Program-made: the position numbers and the translations under genes
Shown: positions 55,601 through 62,419 of the stretch, one piece after another
Layout of the letters: each line of letters starts with the position of its first letter
Position numbering within the stretch: the stretch's first letter is position 1
Notes under the pieces: generated by a model
Database searches by the model: none
What the model saw: only the letters and a program-made list of their open reading frames with translations
Told to the model about the DNA's origin: nothing
Assembly (NCBI GenBank): GCA_000328365.1
Contig: KB309374.1
Span: 197,285 to 261,284 of the forward strand
DNA: 64,000 nucleotides
From: Capitella teleta
Taxonomy: Eukaryota > Annelida > Polychaeta > Capitellidae
Direction: 5' to 3'

Positions 55601-58600
55601 TTTTATCGAACCCTTCCCTGCCCCCAAGCCTTGTTGCCATGGCAATGCCGCTGCTTGACATATCGTCTCCTTGCACAGCTAGCGTCGTCTTTTTTTCCTT
55701 TCCTCGTTCTGCTGCTGCTGCTGCTGCCGCTAGTCAGATATCTCTTGGCACTCGCCACTGCATCAGGGATTTCGCCGCTACCTTTGCCGTATATAGCTGC
55801 CCCTTCCTGGACTGCTCATCAGAATATTTCACTTCGTCCCATATTGATTCGCTGAGTTGTTTTTCTCGTGTTTTCGCCTTCGTCAATGACTGGCGTTGCC
55901 GTTCACCATGCCGCTCTTTCTCATCGCTCGGTCGCCCGTGCTCTCAGTGGGACTAAAGGTACAAGTAGCATAAGTCACTTGCCTCGTCAATTGCCCTCCC
56001 TCCGTTGCTCGTGTGCGGCTTTTAATCCACGCCTCGCAGGTGCACCGACGACATTCCCATCAACGCAGGAGCCCAGCACCCCTTGCATCTGCTCTCATTG
56101 CCAGCACTTCCTGTCGCCGCCTCATCACGTTGCTCTGTAATATCTGTACATTGCGCGTGTTCGATTCATCATGGACTAGTGCGCGTATGCAAACCCAATC
56201 TCATTGTTGTCTTGATCATTCCAGGATTTGCAGGCCGAGATCGACGCCCACCAGCATGTGTACGAGTCCGTCAGTGGCACAGGGGCGCAGATCGTGCACA
56301 GCATGCAGCAGCAGCAGGACATTGCCGGGCAGGCGGAGGACGCCGTCAGCCTTCAAAAGTGCCTCGAGGACATGAATCACCGGTGGACGCGGCTCAAGGC
56401 CAAATCGGTCGAAATCAGGTATAAGTACGACCTGTATTTTTTTCCCCTCATATTGATCACATGAAGCACTTAAACCTATATCTGCAATTGTTCCATGAGC
56501 ACTGCATCATGCCTCTTTTAATGTCGCCAGAGGTCGTTTGGAGGCGAACGCCGAACAGTGGAATCAGCTACTCGAAACCTTGGAGAACCTGACTCGGTGG
56601 ACAACTGAACGCGAGACGGAGATTGAGCGACAACAGCCAGTAGGGGGAGATGTGCACTCGATCAGACAGCAGCATTTGGACCACCAAGTAAGGCATTGGT
56701 CGGTTGCAGCTAACATTCACGGTGCGTTCACCAGGCCATTCGCACTCAATTGGAGGAGAAGAGGGCGTCCGTGGAGCAGAGCTTGGAGACAGGGCGCTTG
56801 TACCTCCGAGAGGAAGGGCTGGAGGACAAGAGGCTTAGTACGGACAGCGGAGAAGGTCAGCCTCTGACGACTGGCCTTGAACTTTGTTCAATGTCTTTCT
56901 CAATCAGAATCCGAGGGAAGCGGAAGCGAAAAAAGTCCCGAGCAGGAGGCGAGGAGCATCATCAAGAAAATCCGTCGCTACGTCCGTCTGCTGAACCGCA
57001 AGTGGGTTGAGTTGAACCAACGCTCCAACGAGTGGCAGCACTGCATTGACGAAACCCTCGAGGTACGCTGTATATTGCAACGCATCACAATGCTCTTTGG
57101 TTGTCTGCAGAAAATGGAAGTGTTTCATACGACGCTGGCAGAGATGACGGAAGATCTAACGGAGGCTGAGAGAGAACGGTCGAAATGGCTGCGGGTGGGC
57201 GACGTCGTGCTGGACAACCTCAAGAAGGAAATCCAGTCGACCAATGTAAGTGAATGTCATGTAGGACCACGCCTTCCTTCGCGAATCACTCGTGCACTCA
57301 GGTCGAAGTAACTCCTTTAGCGAGACCCCGAAAAAAAAAAAAAAAAGTATCCCTGAAAAAAAAAAAAGCCACCAACTCGGGCGTTGGCTAAGTGCTTCAT
57401 TTCATTTACTCTAATGCCATTTCCCGCCTCATCCTGTGTCTTTTATGACAGGCGTTCCAGCAGAACCGAGTGCTTCCTCTGCGTGCTCAATGCGACCAGC
57501 TCAACGACATGGCGAACCAGTTCCACGAAATGCGGGTCGTATTGTCGCACAAGAACGTCAGCCGACTGGAAGACCTCAGCAACCGACTGAAAACGCTGCT
57601 GGCGTCCGTCGAGGATCGCATGCAGCATCTGCAGGAAGCGCTGAGGGACTTTGGGCCCAATTCGCAACACCTGCTCTCAGGTACATTGATCAATGGACTG
57701 TAGTTTCTTCACTTTGATGGGTTCGCTTCCAGCTTCCATTGAGCATCCGTTTGAGCGTGCTGTGGCTGTAAACAAAGTGCCTTACTTCATCAAGTGAGCT
57801 CTCACTTTTGTCTTTTATCTCGTGTGCTATTCGCGATTTGCATTTCAGCCACGACACAGAAACCACACATTGGGATCACCCGGAGATGACCAAGCTCATG
57901 GCTGGCATAGGTCAGTACTCGAGAGGTCATAGGTCATTATACCGTCTGCCTAATTCACAGCTGACCTGAATGAAGTGAGGTTCTCTGCGTATCGAACTGC
58001 TATGAAGCTGCGAACAGTGCAGAAGAAGCTGTGTCGTGAGTGAATTAAAGCCTTGATTTCGCATGTGTGATGTGACCTTGAATTGCAGTTGACCTGCTGA
58101 GCATGACGTCAGCGACCGAGGCGTTTGAGCGACATCAGCTGAACTCAGGTGGAGACAAGACCATGGACGTCATGCAGATCATCAACTGCACCCTGGAGAT
58201 GTACGAGGCGCTGGCCGAGATGCATCCGACGCTGGTCAATGTGCCGCTGTGTGTGGACCTTGTGCTCAACTGGCTGCTCAACGTCTACGACAGGTGCTGC
58301 TGTTTGTATGATATTGACGTCGCCATATAAGGTCATTTTGATTGCAGCATACGCAATGGACACATACGGGTTCTGTCGTTCAAAATTTGCATCATTCTTA
58401 TGTGTAAAGCCCACTTGGAGGACAAATATCGCTGTGAGGGAGCATTTCTCTCTTGTTGGCCAATGTTGTATTTTTGTCCTCTCGTGTAGATTTGTTCACT
58501 GAGTTGGCAGATGCAAAGGGGGGCATGGATCAACGGCAGCTGGGCTTGCTGCTGCATGACTGCCTGCAGCTGCCGCGACAAATGGGAGAGATTGCTTCGT

Positions 58601-61600
58601 TCGGAGGCAGCAACATTGAACCGAGCGTGCGCAGCTGCTTTGCCAAGGCGCACAAGGAGGAGAGCCTGGAGGTGCACGAGCTGCTCGACTGGCTCAAGAT
58701 GGAGCCACAGTCGATGGTCTGGGTTCCCGTGCTGCATCGCTTGGCGGCGGCAGAGACGGCCAAGCACCAGGCCAAGTGCAACATATGCAAGGAGTTCCCC
58801 ATCGTGGGCTTCAGGTAAGGCAGCCGCCGTCATCGAGGGCATTCTCGTGATACATCTCATGCAGATATCGCTGTCTGCGCTGCTTCAACTTCGACATGTG
58901 CCAGAATTGTTTCTTCTCCGGTCGCAAAGCCAAAGGTCACAAGCTTACTCACCCAATGCAAGAGTACTGCACTGCTGTGAGTACACTCCATACACTCCCT
59001 TCACTCGTATGTACTGTTATCTATTAACAGACAACTTCGGGAGAAGATGTGCGAGATTTCACGAAAATGTTCAAGAATAAATTCCGCTCAAAGCGCTACT
59101 TCAAGAAGCACCCTCGTATGGGCTACCTGCCAGTGGACTCCGTACACGAAGGAGATCCCATCGAATGGTCAGCATCATAACGGTCTCTTTTTTTTTTGTA
59201 AATCATAATGTAACTCCGTGCGCACAGTAGTAGCACTCCCCTGAACAATGTGCGCTCGCATTCATTGCATTCCAAGCGCAGCCACGCGGTTGTGAAGCCA
59301 GTTTCGTCAGCGCAGAGTGCGCCTGATGTCTCGACCAGACTGAACCTCCAGAAAAGGTGACCGCCCTTCGCAACCCCCTCCCCTCCCTCGTGTGTTATTC
59401 CCCTGTTAATTCGTGCGGTGACGCTATGGTTTCCCCTGAGATGCGATTTCATTTGCCCCTCCTCTAGCGGGTGTTTTTCTGCTCCTTGCATGCTGAGTGA
59501 ATTAACTCACTTCTAGAAATCCTATTATTTAGGTTCAGCTCATTTTGGTCTTGCGGTGAACATTTTTCTAATGTTATACTAAAACTGCCGTTTCTGGGTT
59601 TCTATTAATCACCAATCAAAGCGTCAAATCGTTAAATCCACTCTCTTTGTAACACGCTCGCCATCCGTGTCATGATGCGTTCATAACGCACGGTGACATC
59701 ATAACGCACCTGCGATCGATCGGCGTTGCGTGGCAGCCTGCTGTGCGGGCGACCAGCGCTCTGAGTGAGCGGATCCCGCCGCCTTTTTTCTCCGTTTCAT
59801 CTTCATGAAAGGCATTGGCGCCGCTGCCTCCGCCGTACAGGTGCAGTTCATTGATTGCTGATGGCATGAGCCAGCAATGAATGTTTAATTGCTCAGAAGA
59901 TCGTGTCGCTGTGGCGTCATCGCACACTCAGTTGCGTCGCTGCATGACTCAGTATTGTCGCTGTGACTTGGTCGCTCTTCCTTATGGCTTCCTTGCGTGG
60001 GAAGCGCTAACCGTCGCCCGAACCCTTCTCGGCGGCCGTCGCATATTTATGCAGTGCTACGTGACTTCCTTCTGCTCCGTTACTTGTTTGCTGGTTGCCG
60101 CATTCGCATTCAGGATCGCAGCCAGCGTGCCCCGTGTGCTTCTCCTCTCAGCACCATTGGATTCAATCCGCTTCTGTGCCGCGGCAGCGACGTCGTCTGT
60201 CTCCATAGCCCGACCGATTGCCTGACCCTCGGCCCCATCCAATCTGTGCGGTGTCCAAAGCAGGCATTCCGATGCCACCCTCGTTCGGTGTGTGCAACAT
60301 TTGTACGCAATACAGCGATCGCAAGAGGAGTAATCATGTCGCTTTGTGAATACACCTAATCAGCCATCGAATCGCGGCGCCTGCTGCTTCCTCTATGTAT
60401 GCACTGCTGTGGCTTCTGCTATCATATTTGCGCATCGCTGGCACTGTGCAGCCTTCAAGTGACACGCCATAAGTCAGCCGACCTCCTCATGAGGCCGCTC
60501 TGCCTCCGCAGTCGTACGTTAGGCCCTACTTCAAACGCGCCTTATTACGGAAACGCGGCTTAATACAGCCGTACGTCGATCGTCGAGGGCGGCGCTGCAA
60601 TAAAACGCCCGAATCAAAGCCTTCTTCATTGGACGTCGCAGTCTCAGGCCATTGAGTATCGCCGGAACACGACCTCCCACTCCAGTGAAGTTTGCGCTTA
60701 ATCTAATAAGGGCATGCCGCCGCTTTGGTCGCTGCTGCTGCTCTAGCCACCAGCACTATAAAGAGGCTACCGCCTGGGTCCTCAGAGGCGCTTGTGTGTT
60801 GGCCGATGCTCCTCGTTCGGCTGAATTTTCGTTCGCAATGTTGTCCACCATGACTAGATCGACTCTCATCCGCCGAATGTTGAACTTTTTCAGCCCTGCG
60901 GCTCCGCAGTCGTCGCCACAACACAATTCTTCGACCCTGGAGATGCACTCTCGGCTGGAACTGTACGCCAACAGGTGAGGAGGGTGTTGGGCACGCGTCT
61001 TGCATATTTCATGTTCTGTGATCCGCGTGCAGGTTGGCTGAGGTGGAGCAGCGCCAGTGCTCGGCCACTCCAGATTCGTGAGTACAGCTTCATTGATCGT
61101 ATTCTCATTCCTCGGCACGGTCGTCAGTGAAATGTGACATTTCTTGTCTTTGTTCAGGGATGACGAGCATCAGCTGATAGCGCAGTATTGCATGAGCCTG
61201 CAAGGCGACACCCCCTCGCACCAGGTTAGTGTGCACACTCTGCTTGTTGCGTCGTCGCTTAACCGAGTGGCTTCACAGCTGCAGAGTCCTTTGCAGATCA
61301 TGATGGGCATCGATATGGACCAGCGCGCTGAACTGGAAGCCATGATCAACGACCTCGAAGAGGAGAACTTGTGAGTGGGTGTAGTGCGCTTGTAGCTTGG
61401 TCTCGCAACGCTTTGTCTCCAGGCACCTACAGAAGGAATACGGCCGCTTAAAACAGGTGCAACTGCACCAATTGGAGGAGGAGGATGGGCACTTTGATGA
61501 GATTGCGCAGGTGGCGTCATCAGTGCTTCCTCAGCAGCAGAACGGGGACGCTGACGTGGCAGGAGGAGATGCCGAGATGCTGGCTGAAGCCAAACTGCTG

Positions 61601-62419
61601 CGTCAGCACAAAGGCCGCCTCGAGGCCCGGATGCAGATCCTGGAGGATCATAATCGACAGCTGGAGGCTCAGCTTCAACGGCTGAGACAGCTGCTGGATC
61701 AGGTAAGCTGCCATTTCGATGCATGTAGGATTCACATTGCGCACCTGTTCAGCCTGATTCGGGGCCTCGGATTGTGACCATGGTGTCGTCGAGTGCCACG
61801 ACTCCCGGAATGTCTGCAGCGTCATCGCAGAGTTCATTGCCCTACCCTGGCATGCACGTCAGCAGCTACCAGTCGTCGACTGCTGGCTCTGGGTCTTACA
61901 TCAACGGCCATTCTGAGCTGAGAGGTGAGTTTAGACCTCTTGATGGAGCAGCGTCATTTGAGGTTGTTGCTTGTAGCGTCGTCGGCGGAGGGGCCTCCGT
62001 CGTCCATGTCGACGTCAGCGCCTGCCTACCCTGGATGCAGCCAGCACCCAGTGCACCAGAGTTTGCAGCAGAAGGCGCGGCATCTGCAGCAGATCACAGT
62101 CAGGCACGAGCCCCTGCGAGACCCTGGTAAGCGCCGCTTCATCAATCCTCCTCAATGCAATCTCCTCATCACAGATGACGATGATTACCGCGAAGGAGGC
62201 ACGGCCACCGACGAGGAGCTGGAGGAGGTCATGCGGGAGATCGAGCACTCGTTCCCTCCCGAGCCAGCGGTGTCCAAGGGCTCCTCAGCCAACGTGGGCG
62301 ACCTGTTCCGCATGGCCGGACAGGTCGGCACAGCGGTCAGCACGCTGGTCACTGTAATGACCGATGAAGAGCTCAGCGATGAGGAGGAGGATGAGGTCGA
62401 TGAAGACGAGCGCAAGTGA
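14702..62419 (+). CDS. DMD: Dystrophin, complete gene, about 66 coding exons
   Basis: Dystrophin is a large cortical protein that links F-actin to the membrane dystroglycan complex and scaffolds syntrophin and dystrobrevin. Domains in order: CH1 and CH2 actin-binding domains, about 2,770 residues of spectrin-like rod (close to the human rod, so about 24 repeats by size), WW, EF-hand region, ZZ zinc finger, syntrophin/coiled-coil region and C-terminal tail. Every exon junction I traced keeps phase, giving about 3,810 residues (human 3,685). Several exon lengths equal those I recall for human DMD: 62, 93, 61, 62, 75, 86, 112 and 137 bp. Human exon 6 (173 bp) is split here into 92 plus 81. Human exons 67 and 68 are one 325-bp exon here. 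A 50-N gap removes the start of one rod exon. Exon coordinates are given in the block entries below. Confidence 0.98.
16897..16910. promoter_or_regulatory. X-box-like palindrome (RFX site candidate)
   Basis: GTTGCCATGGTAAC matches the RFX X-box form GTNRCC-RGYAAC with both halves intact. It lies 617 bp before alternative first exon B. A second, perfect copy (GTTGCCATGGCAAC) lies inside coding exon 39067-39281. Confidence 0.4.
17126..17137. promoter_or_regulatory. Tandem nuclear-receptor half-site
   Basis: TGACCTTGACCT is two AGGTCA half-sites on the minus strand and includes TCAAGGTCA, the extended half-site bound by ERR/SF-1-type receptors. It lies about 390 bp upstream of first exon B. A similar TGACCTTGACCTTG is at 53686-53699, in the intron with several candidate start exons. 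Such words are also common in repeats, so function is a guess. Confidence 0.3.
17527..17617 (+). CDS. DMD: Dystrophin alternative first coding exon B
   Basis: ATG in GCCATGG context opens [19 protein letters not shown], continues 30 codons and ends in one base before a near-consensus AAAA|GTGAGTG donor, so it joins exon 2 in frame (AAT codon). The encoded N terminus differs from exon A and ends basic (FQKRK). A separate promoter for a second full-length isoform is inferred. Confidence 0.65.
18287..18590 (+). mobile_element. tRNA-derived SINE
   Basis: It contains a pol III A box TAGCTCAGTCGG (18299-18310) and B box GGGTTCGAGACCC (18361-18373) in tRNA order, but the acceptor stem does not pair and extra sequence lies between the boxes, so it is not a working tRNA gene. 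An unrelated body follows, ending near TGGAGCCGTAAAAA. A matching tail word (GGAGCCGTAAAAA) recurs at about 20278, probably a truncated second copy. End points are approximate. Confidence 0.65.
19488..21678 (+). CDS. DMD: Dystrophin actin-binding exons (CH1 and CH2)
   Basis: Exons 19488-19549, 19611-19700, 19759-19839, 19893-19985, 20041-20132, 21168-21248, 21305-21420 and 21536-21678. CH1 runs from [18 protein letters not shown] through the [14 protein letters not shown] motif. CH2 runs from [15 protein letters not shown] through [19 protein letters not shown] and [19 protein letters not shown] to a [12 protein letters not shown] linker. Exon 2 is 62 bp and exon 5 is 93 bp, as in vertebrates. 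Two donors (after 21420 and at GTTCGT after 19839) are not textbook, but frame and homology fix them. These domains bind F-actin. Confidence 0.97.
20133..21167 (+). other. Dystrophin intron, 1.0 kb, with SINE tail and poly(A)
   Basis: It contains a SINE-tail-like word near 20278 and an uninterrupted run of 34 A at 20696-20729, probably the end of a retroposed copy. No exon candidate is seen. Confidence 0.6.
20696..20729. repeat. Poly(A) run, 34 bases
   Basis: Uninterrupted A run in the 1.0-kb dystrophin intron, probably a retroposon tail. No clear body is seen to its left beyond the SINE-tail word near 20278. Confidence 0.8.
21734..27976 (+). CDS. DMD: Dystrophin rod, first part
   Basis: Exons 21734-21925, 22177-22358, 22413-22651, 22697-22935, gap to 23537, 23592-23679, 23734-23975, 24028-24193, 24943-25115, 25168-25383, 25445-25885, 25974-26187, 26244-26347, 26396-26548, 26600-26761, 26812-26940, 26994-27167, 27212-27367, 27419-27586 and 27638-27976. 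Spectrin-like repeats show the usual W near the end of helix A and heptads, e.g. [17 protein letters not shown]. The segment [12 protein letters not shown] matches the human MVVVVDESSG linker, and [17 protein letters not shown] matches human VIKTGRQIVQKKQTENP. A serine/threonine-rich hinge-like stretch lies near 23290-23370. The intron 24194-24942 (0.75 kb) holds nothing I recognise. Confidence 0.95.
22077..22158. repeat. Three copies of ATCATAACGCAC in one short intron
   Basis: Exact copies start at 22077, 22116 and 22147, all in the same direction, within the 251-bp intron 21926-22176. The sequence between copies is unrelated, so this is not a simple tandem repeat. Confidence 0.9.
22985..23034. 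other. Assembly gap (50 N) inside dystrophin
   Basis: It removes the acceptor and first few codons of a rod exon. Homology to human suggests that only a handful of residues are missing. The round number of N means the true length is unknown. Confidence 0.99.
30237..30255 (+). promoter_or_regulatory. TATA box with overlapping CCAAT and E2F-like site
   Basis: TATATATTGGCGCGAAAAA combines a TATA element, an inverted CCAAT (ATTGG) and an E2F-like GGCGCGAAA. It lies about 250 bp upstream of the candidate start exon 30489-30527. The word TATATATTGGC recurs at 50587, upstream of another candidate start exon. Confidence 0.35.
30489..30527 (+). CDS. DMD: Candidate internal first exon (intron 27977-32725)
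   Basis: ATG opens [13 protein letters not shown] and runs into a consensus AAG|GTAGGT donor in phase 0, the phase of the next exon (32726). If used, it would give a dystrophin lacking the actin-binding domains and about half the rod, similar in concept to vertebrate Dp260. The support is frame, donor and the upstream TATA patch. The peptide is too short for homology. Confidence 0.4.
31615..31652. repeat. Poly(T) run, 38 bases
   Basis: Uninterrupted T run, possibly the tail of a retroposed element on the minus strand. No body was identified. Confidence 0.8.
32726..34971 (+). CDS. DMD: Dystrophin rod, second part
   Basis: Exons 32726-32884, 32937-33107, 33162-33296, 33356-33505, and 34537-34971 or 34615-34971. 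[18 protein letters not shown] matches the human KLVEPQISELNHRFAAIS repeat. The last exon encodes an acidic, then serine/threonine-rich linker ([18 protein letters not shown]) and [16 protein letters not shown], aligning with human MPLEISYVPSTYLTEI and LLEVEQLLN. Its start is unsure: the TAG at 34534-34536 and the CAG at 34612-34614 are both usable acceptors in frame, and the upstream choice adds a KRFRRV segment like human FAQFRRL. Intron 33506-34536 contains two copies of the 12-mer motif (34296 and 34319) and nothing else recognised. Confidence 0.93.
34296..34329. repeat. Two copies of the GCGTTATGAT motif
   Basis: TGCGTTATGAT at 34296-34306 and GTGCGTTATGA at 34319-34329, same direction, in a 1-kb intron. 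Confidence 0.85.
34972..37229 (+). other. Dystrophin intron, 2.3 kb, phase 0
   Basis: It holds candidate start exon 36806-36832, preceded by CAG/CGG-rich DNA (36770-36805), a GAGGTT repeat near 35948-35970 and an AT dinucleotide run near 37158-37172. No other gene is recognised. Confidence 0.6.
36806..36832 (+). CDS. DMD: Candidate internal first exon (intron 34972-37229)
   Basis: GGCACCATG context, reading MLRRYVLSK to a GTGCTC donor in phase 0, which fits the next exon (37230). It lies at the end of a GC-rich CAG/CGG leader. Only nine residues are encoded, so chance is a real alternative. Confidence 0.28.
37230..39552 (+). CDS. DMD: Dystrophin rod, third part
   Basis: Exons 37230-37402, 37788-37938, 38114-38734, 38794-39016, 39067-39281 and 39447-39552. 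[19 protein letters not shown] aligns with human exon 44 (RFDRSVEKWRRFHYDIKIF), and the exon is 151 bp against 148. The next exon, [19 protein letters not shown] with GEEIIQQ-like GEIIDQ, is the human exon 45 region. The 621-bp exon is the longest in the gene. [18 protein letters not shown] corresponds to the proline/threonine-rich human hinge 3 region. The donor after 37938 and an in-frame site in exon 39067-39281 are copies of the dispersed 12-mer motif. Confidence 0.95.
41662..41752 (+). CDS. DMD: Candidate internal first exon (intron 39553-45706)
   Basis: ATG opens a 30-codon frame, [18 protein letters not shown] and on, ending in one base before a GTGGGA donor. That phase fits the next exon (45707) and restores a valine codon before ERLREQW, where human has I-ERIQNQW. 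An amphipathic basic N terminus is encoded. The GC-rich, CAG-repeat leader upstream is promoter-like. This would yield a short dystrophin resembling the vertebrate Dp140/Dp116 class. It is one of the better candidates. Confidence 0.5.
43589..43636. repeat. Motif cluster: GTCATAACGCCAC with two GTGCGTTATGAT
   Basis: A variant copy in reverse (43589-43601) is followed by exact copies at 43607-43618 and 43625-43636, so the cluster can form a hairpin like that at 13381. Confidence 0.85.
45707..49452 (+). CDS. DMD: Dystrophin rod, fourth part
   Basis: Exons 45707-45918, 46452-46606 and 49248-49452. These correspond to human exons 53, 54 and 55: 212, 155 and 205 bp here against 212, 155 and 190 as I recall. 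[19 protein letters not shown] and [16 protein letters not shown] align with human IERIQNQWDEVQEHLQNRR and QLNEMLKDSTQWLEA. The third exon holds an alanine-rich insert ([17 protein letters not shown]) inside a repeat. The boundary positions and phases are the same as in vertebrates. Confidence 0.95.
47817..48007 (+). CDS. DMD: Candidate internal first exon (intron 46607-49247)
   Basis: ATG opens a 63-codon GC-rich frame, [19 protein letters not shown] and on, rich in Arg, Ala, Pro and Cys, ending KEHQKR at a GTGTGT donor in phase 2. That fits the next exon (49248). The composition could be leader rather than protein. Phase agreement and the GC-rich setting are the only support. Confidence 0.27.
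48619..48662. repeat. CTT simple repeat
   Basis: Interrupted (CTT)n with T runs, in a dystrophin intron. Confidence 0.8.
50587..50594 (+). promoter_or_regulatory. TATA box of candidate internal promoter
   Basis: TATATATTGGC lies 106 bp upstream of the ATG at 50693. The same 11-mer occurs at 30237 before another candidate start exon. Its spacing suits a leader of about 75 bases. Confidence 0.45.
50693..50950 (+). CDS. DMD: Candidate internal first exon, Dp116-like position
   Basis: ATG in a GCCATGG context opens an 86-codon frame with protein-like composition: [54 protein letters not shown]. It ends ACACAG before a GTCGGT donor in phase 0, exactly the phase of exon 56225, the counterpart of human exon 56 to which the Dp116 first exon is spliced. 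A TATA box lies 106 bp upstream. I do not recognise the unique domain, which is much longer than vertebrate Dp116 leaders. This is the strongest internal-promoter candidate. An independent gene's first exon is the main alternative. Confidence 0.55.
53446..53670 (+). CDS. DMD: Second candidate first exon in the 6.8-kb intron
   Basis: A 75-codon frame begins [19 protein letters not shown] and ends HWLSE at a GTGCGC donor in phase 0, compatible with exon 56225. It is Gly/Arg-rich and lies in a GC-rich island with a TATA-like word upstream near 53230. Low-complexity composition makes leader sequence or chance likely. Confidence 0.25.
53923..54024 (+). CDS. DMD: Third candidate first exon in the 6.8-kb intron
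   Basis: In-frame ATGs at 53923 and 53974. From the latter the frame reads [17 protein letters not shown] to a strong AGC|GTGAGT donor in phase 0, compatible with exon 56225. The peptide is hydrophobic then basic, and might associate with membranes. An earlier GTGCTG donor after 54003 would also be in phase. Confidence 0.35.
56225..57680 (+). CDS. DMD: Dystrophin rod, distal repeats
   Basis: Exons 56225-56418, 56531-56687, 56735-56855, 56908-57062, 57111-57245 and 57452-57680, equivalent to human exons 56-61. The human exon 59 region is divided by an extra intron here. [18 protein letters not shown] aligns with human [33 protein letters not shown] with RQAPIGGDFPAVQKQ, and [17 protein letters not shown] with LHEAHRDFGPASQHFLS. 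These last repeats, next to the WW domain, support the dystroglycan-binding unit. Short introns of 47-52 bp separate several of these exons. Confidence 0.97.
57733..59356 (+). CDS. DMD: Dystrophin WW, EF-hand and ZZ exons
   Basis: Exons 57733-57793, 57849-57910, 57961-58035, 58089-58293, 58348-58433, 58490-58814, 58865-58976, 59031-59167 and 59228-59356. This block binds beta-dystroglycan. The WW domain reads [16 protein letters not shown] then [13 protein letters not shown]; its first signature tryptophan is phenylalanine. The EF-hand region contains [36 protein letters not shown] and [17 protein letters not shown]. The ZZ finger starts [13 protein letters not shown] and continues [16 protein letters not shown], keeping the C-x2-C pair that vertebrate dystrophin has lost. 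Exon lengths 61, 62, 75, 86, 112 and 137 bp equal human exons 62, 63, 64, 66, 69 and 70; the 325-bp exon equals human 67 plus 68. Confidence 0.98.
59357..60893 (+). other. Dystrophin intron, 1.5 kb, phase 2
   Basis: It carries two motif copies (59681-59691 and 59698-59709). The frame of the following exon is open upstream across the acceptor to an ATG at 60838 ([19 protein letters not shown]), so a short C-terminal isoform could start there. No other gene is seen. Confidence 0.55.
59681..59709. repeat. Two copies of ATCATAACGCAC
   Basis: TCATAACGCAC at 59681 and an exact ATCATAACGCAC at 59698, preceded by ATGATGCGT, a partial inverse copy. Confidence 0.85.
60894..62419 (+). CDS. DMD: Dystrophin C-terminal exons and stop
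   Basis: Exons 60894-60974, 61033-61077, 61158-61224, 61279-61370, 61423-61702, 61753-61924, 61977-62126 and 62175-62419 (TGA). [19 protein letters not shown] is the conserved segment before the coiled coil. [20 protein letters not shown] is identical to human in the dystrobrevin-binding coiled coil. A Ser/Gln-rich linker follows, then [15 protein letters not shown], matching human LEEVMEQLNNSFPSS. The protein then continues past the vertebrate end with [19 protein letters not shown] and an acidic [10 protein letters not shown] end. The 54-bp intron 61225-61278 is a multiple of three without a stop, so retention would keep frame. Confidence 0.97.

Larger units (their letters stand above)
49453..56224 (+). 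other. Dystrophin intron, 6.8 kb, phase 0 (human intron 55 position)
   Basis: In vertebrates the intron at this position carries the Dp116 promoter and first exon. Here it is the longest intron and holds three phase-matched candidate start exons (50693, 53446 and 53923/53974), TATA-like elements (50587, 53230), a tandem receptor half-site (53686) and a GC-rich island (about 53.4-54.0 kb). Pyrimidine-rich stretches lie near 54262-54450. Confidence 0.6.

Noticed and set aside
61170-61724. 184-codon open frame on the minus strand
   Set aside because: It is antisense to several dystrophin C-terminal exons and crosses their introns.
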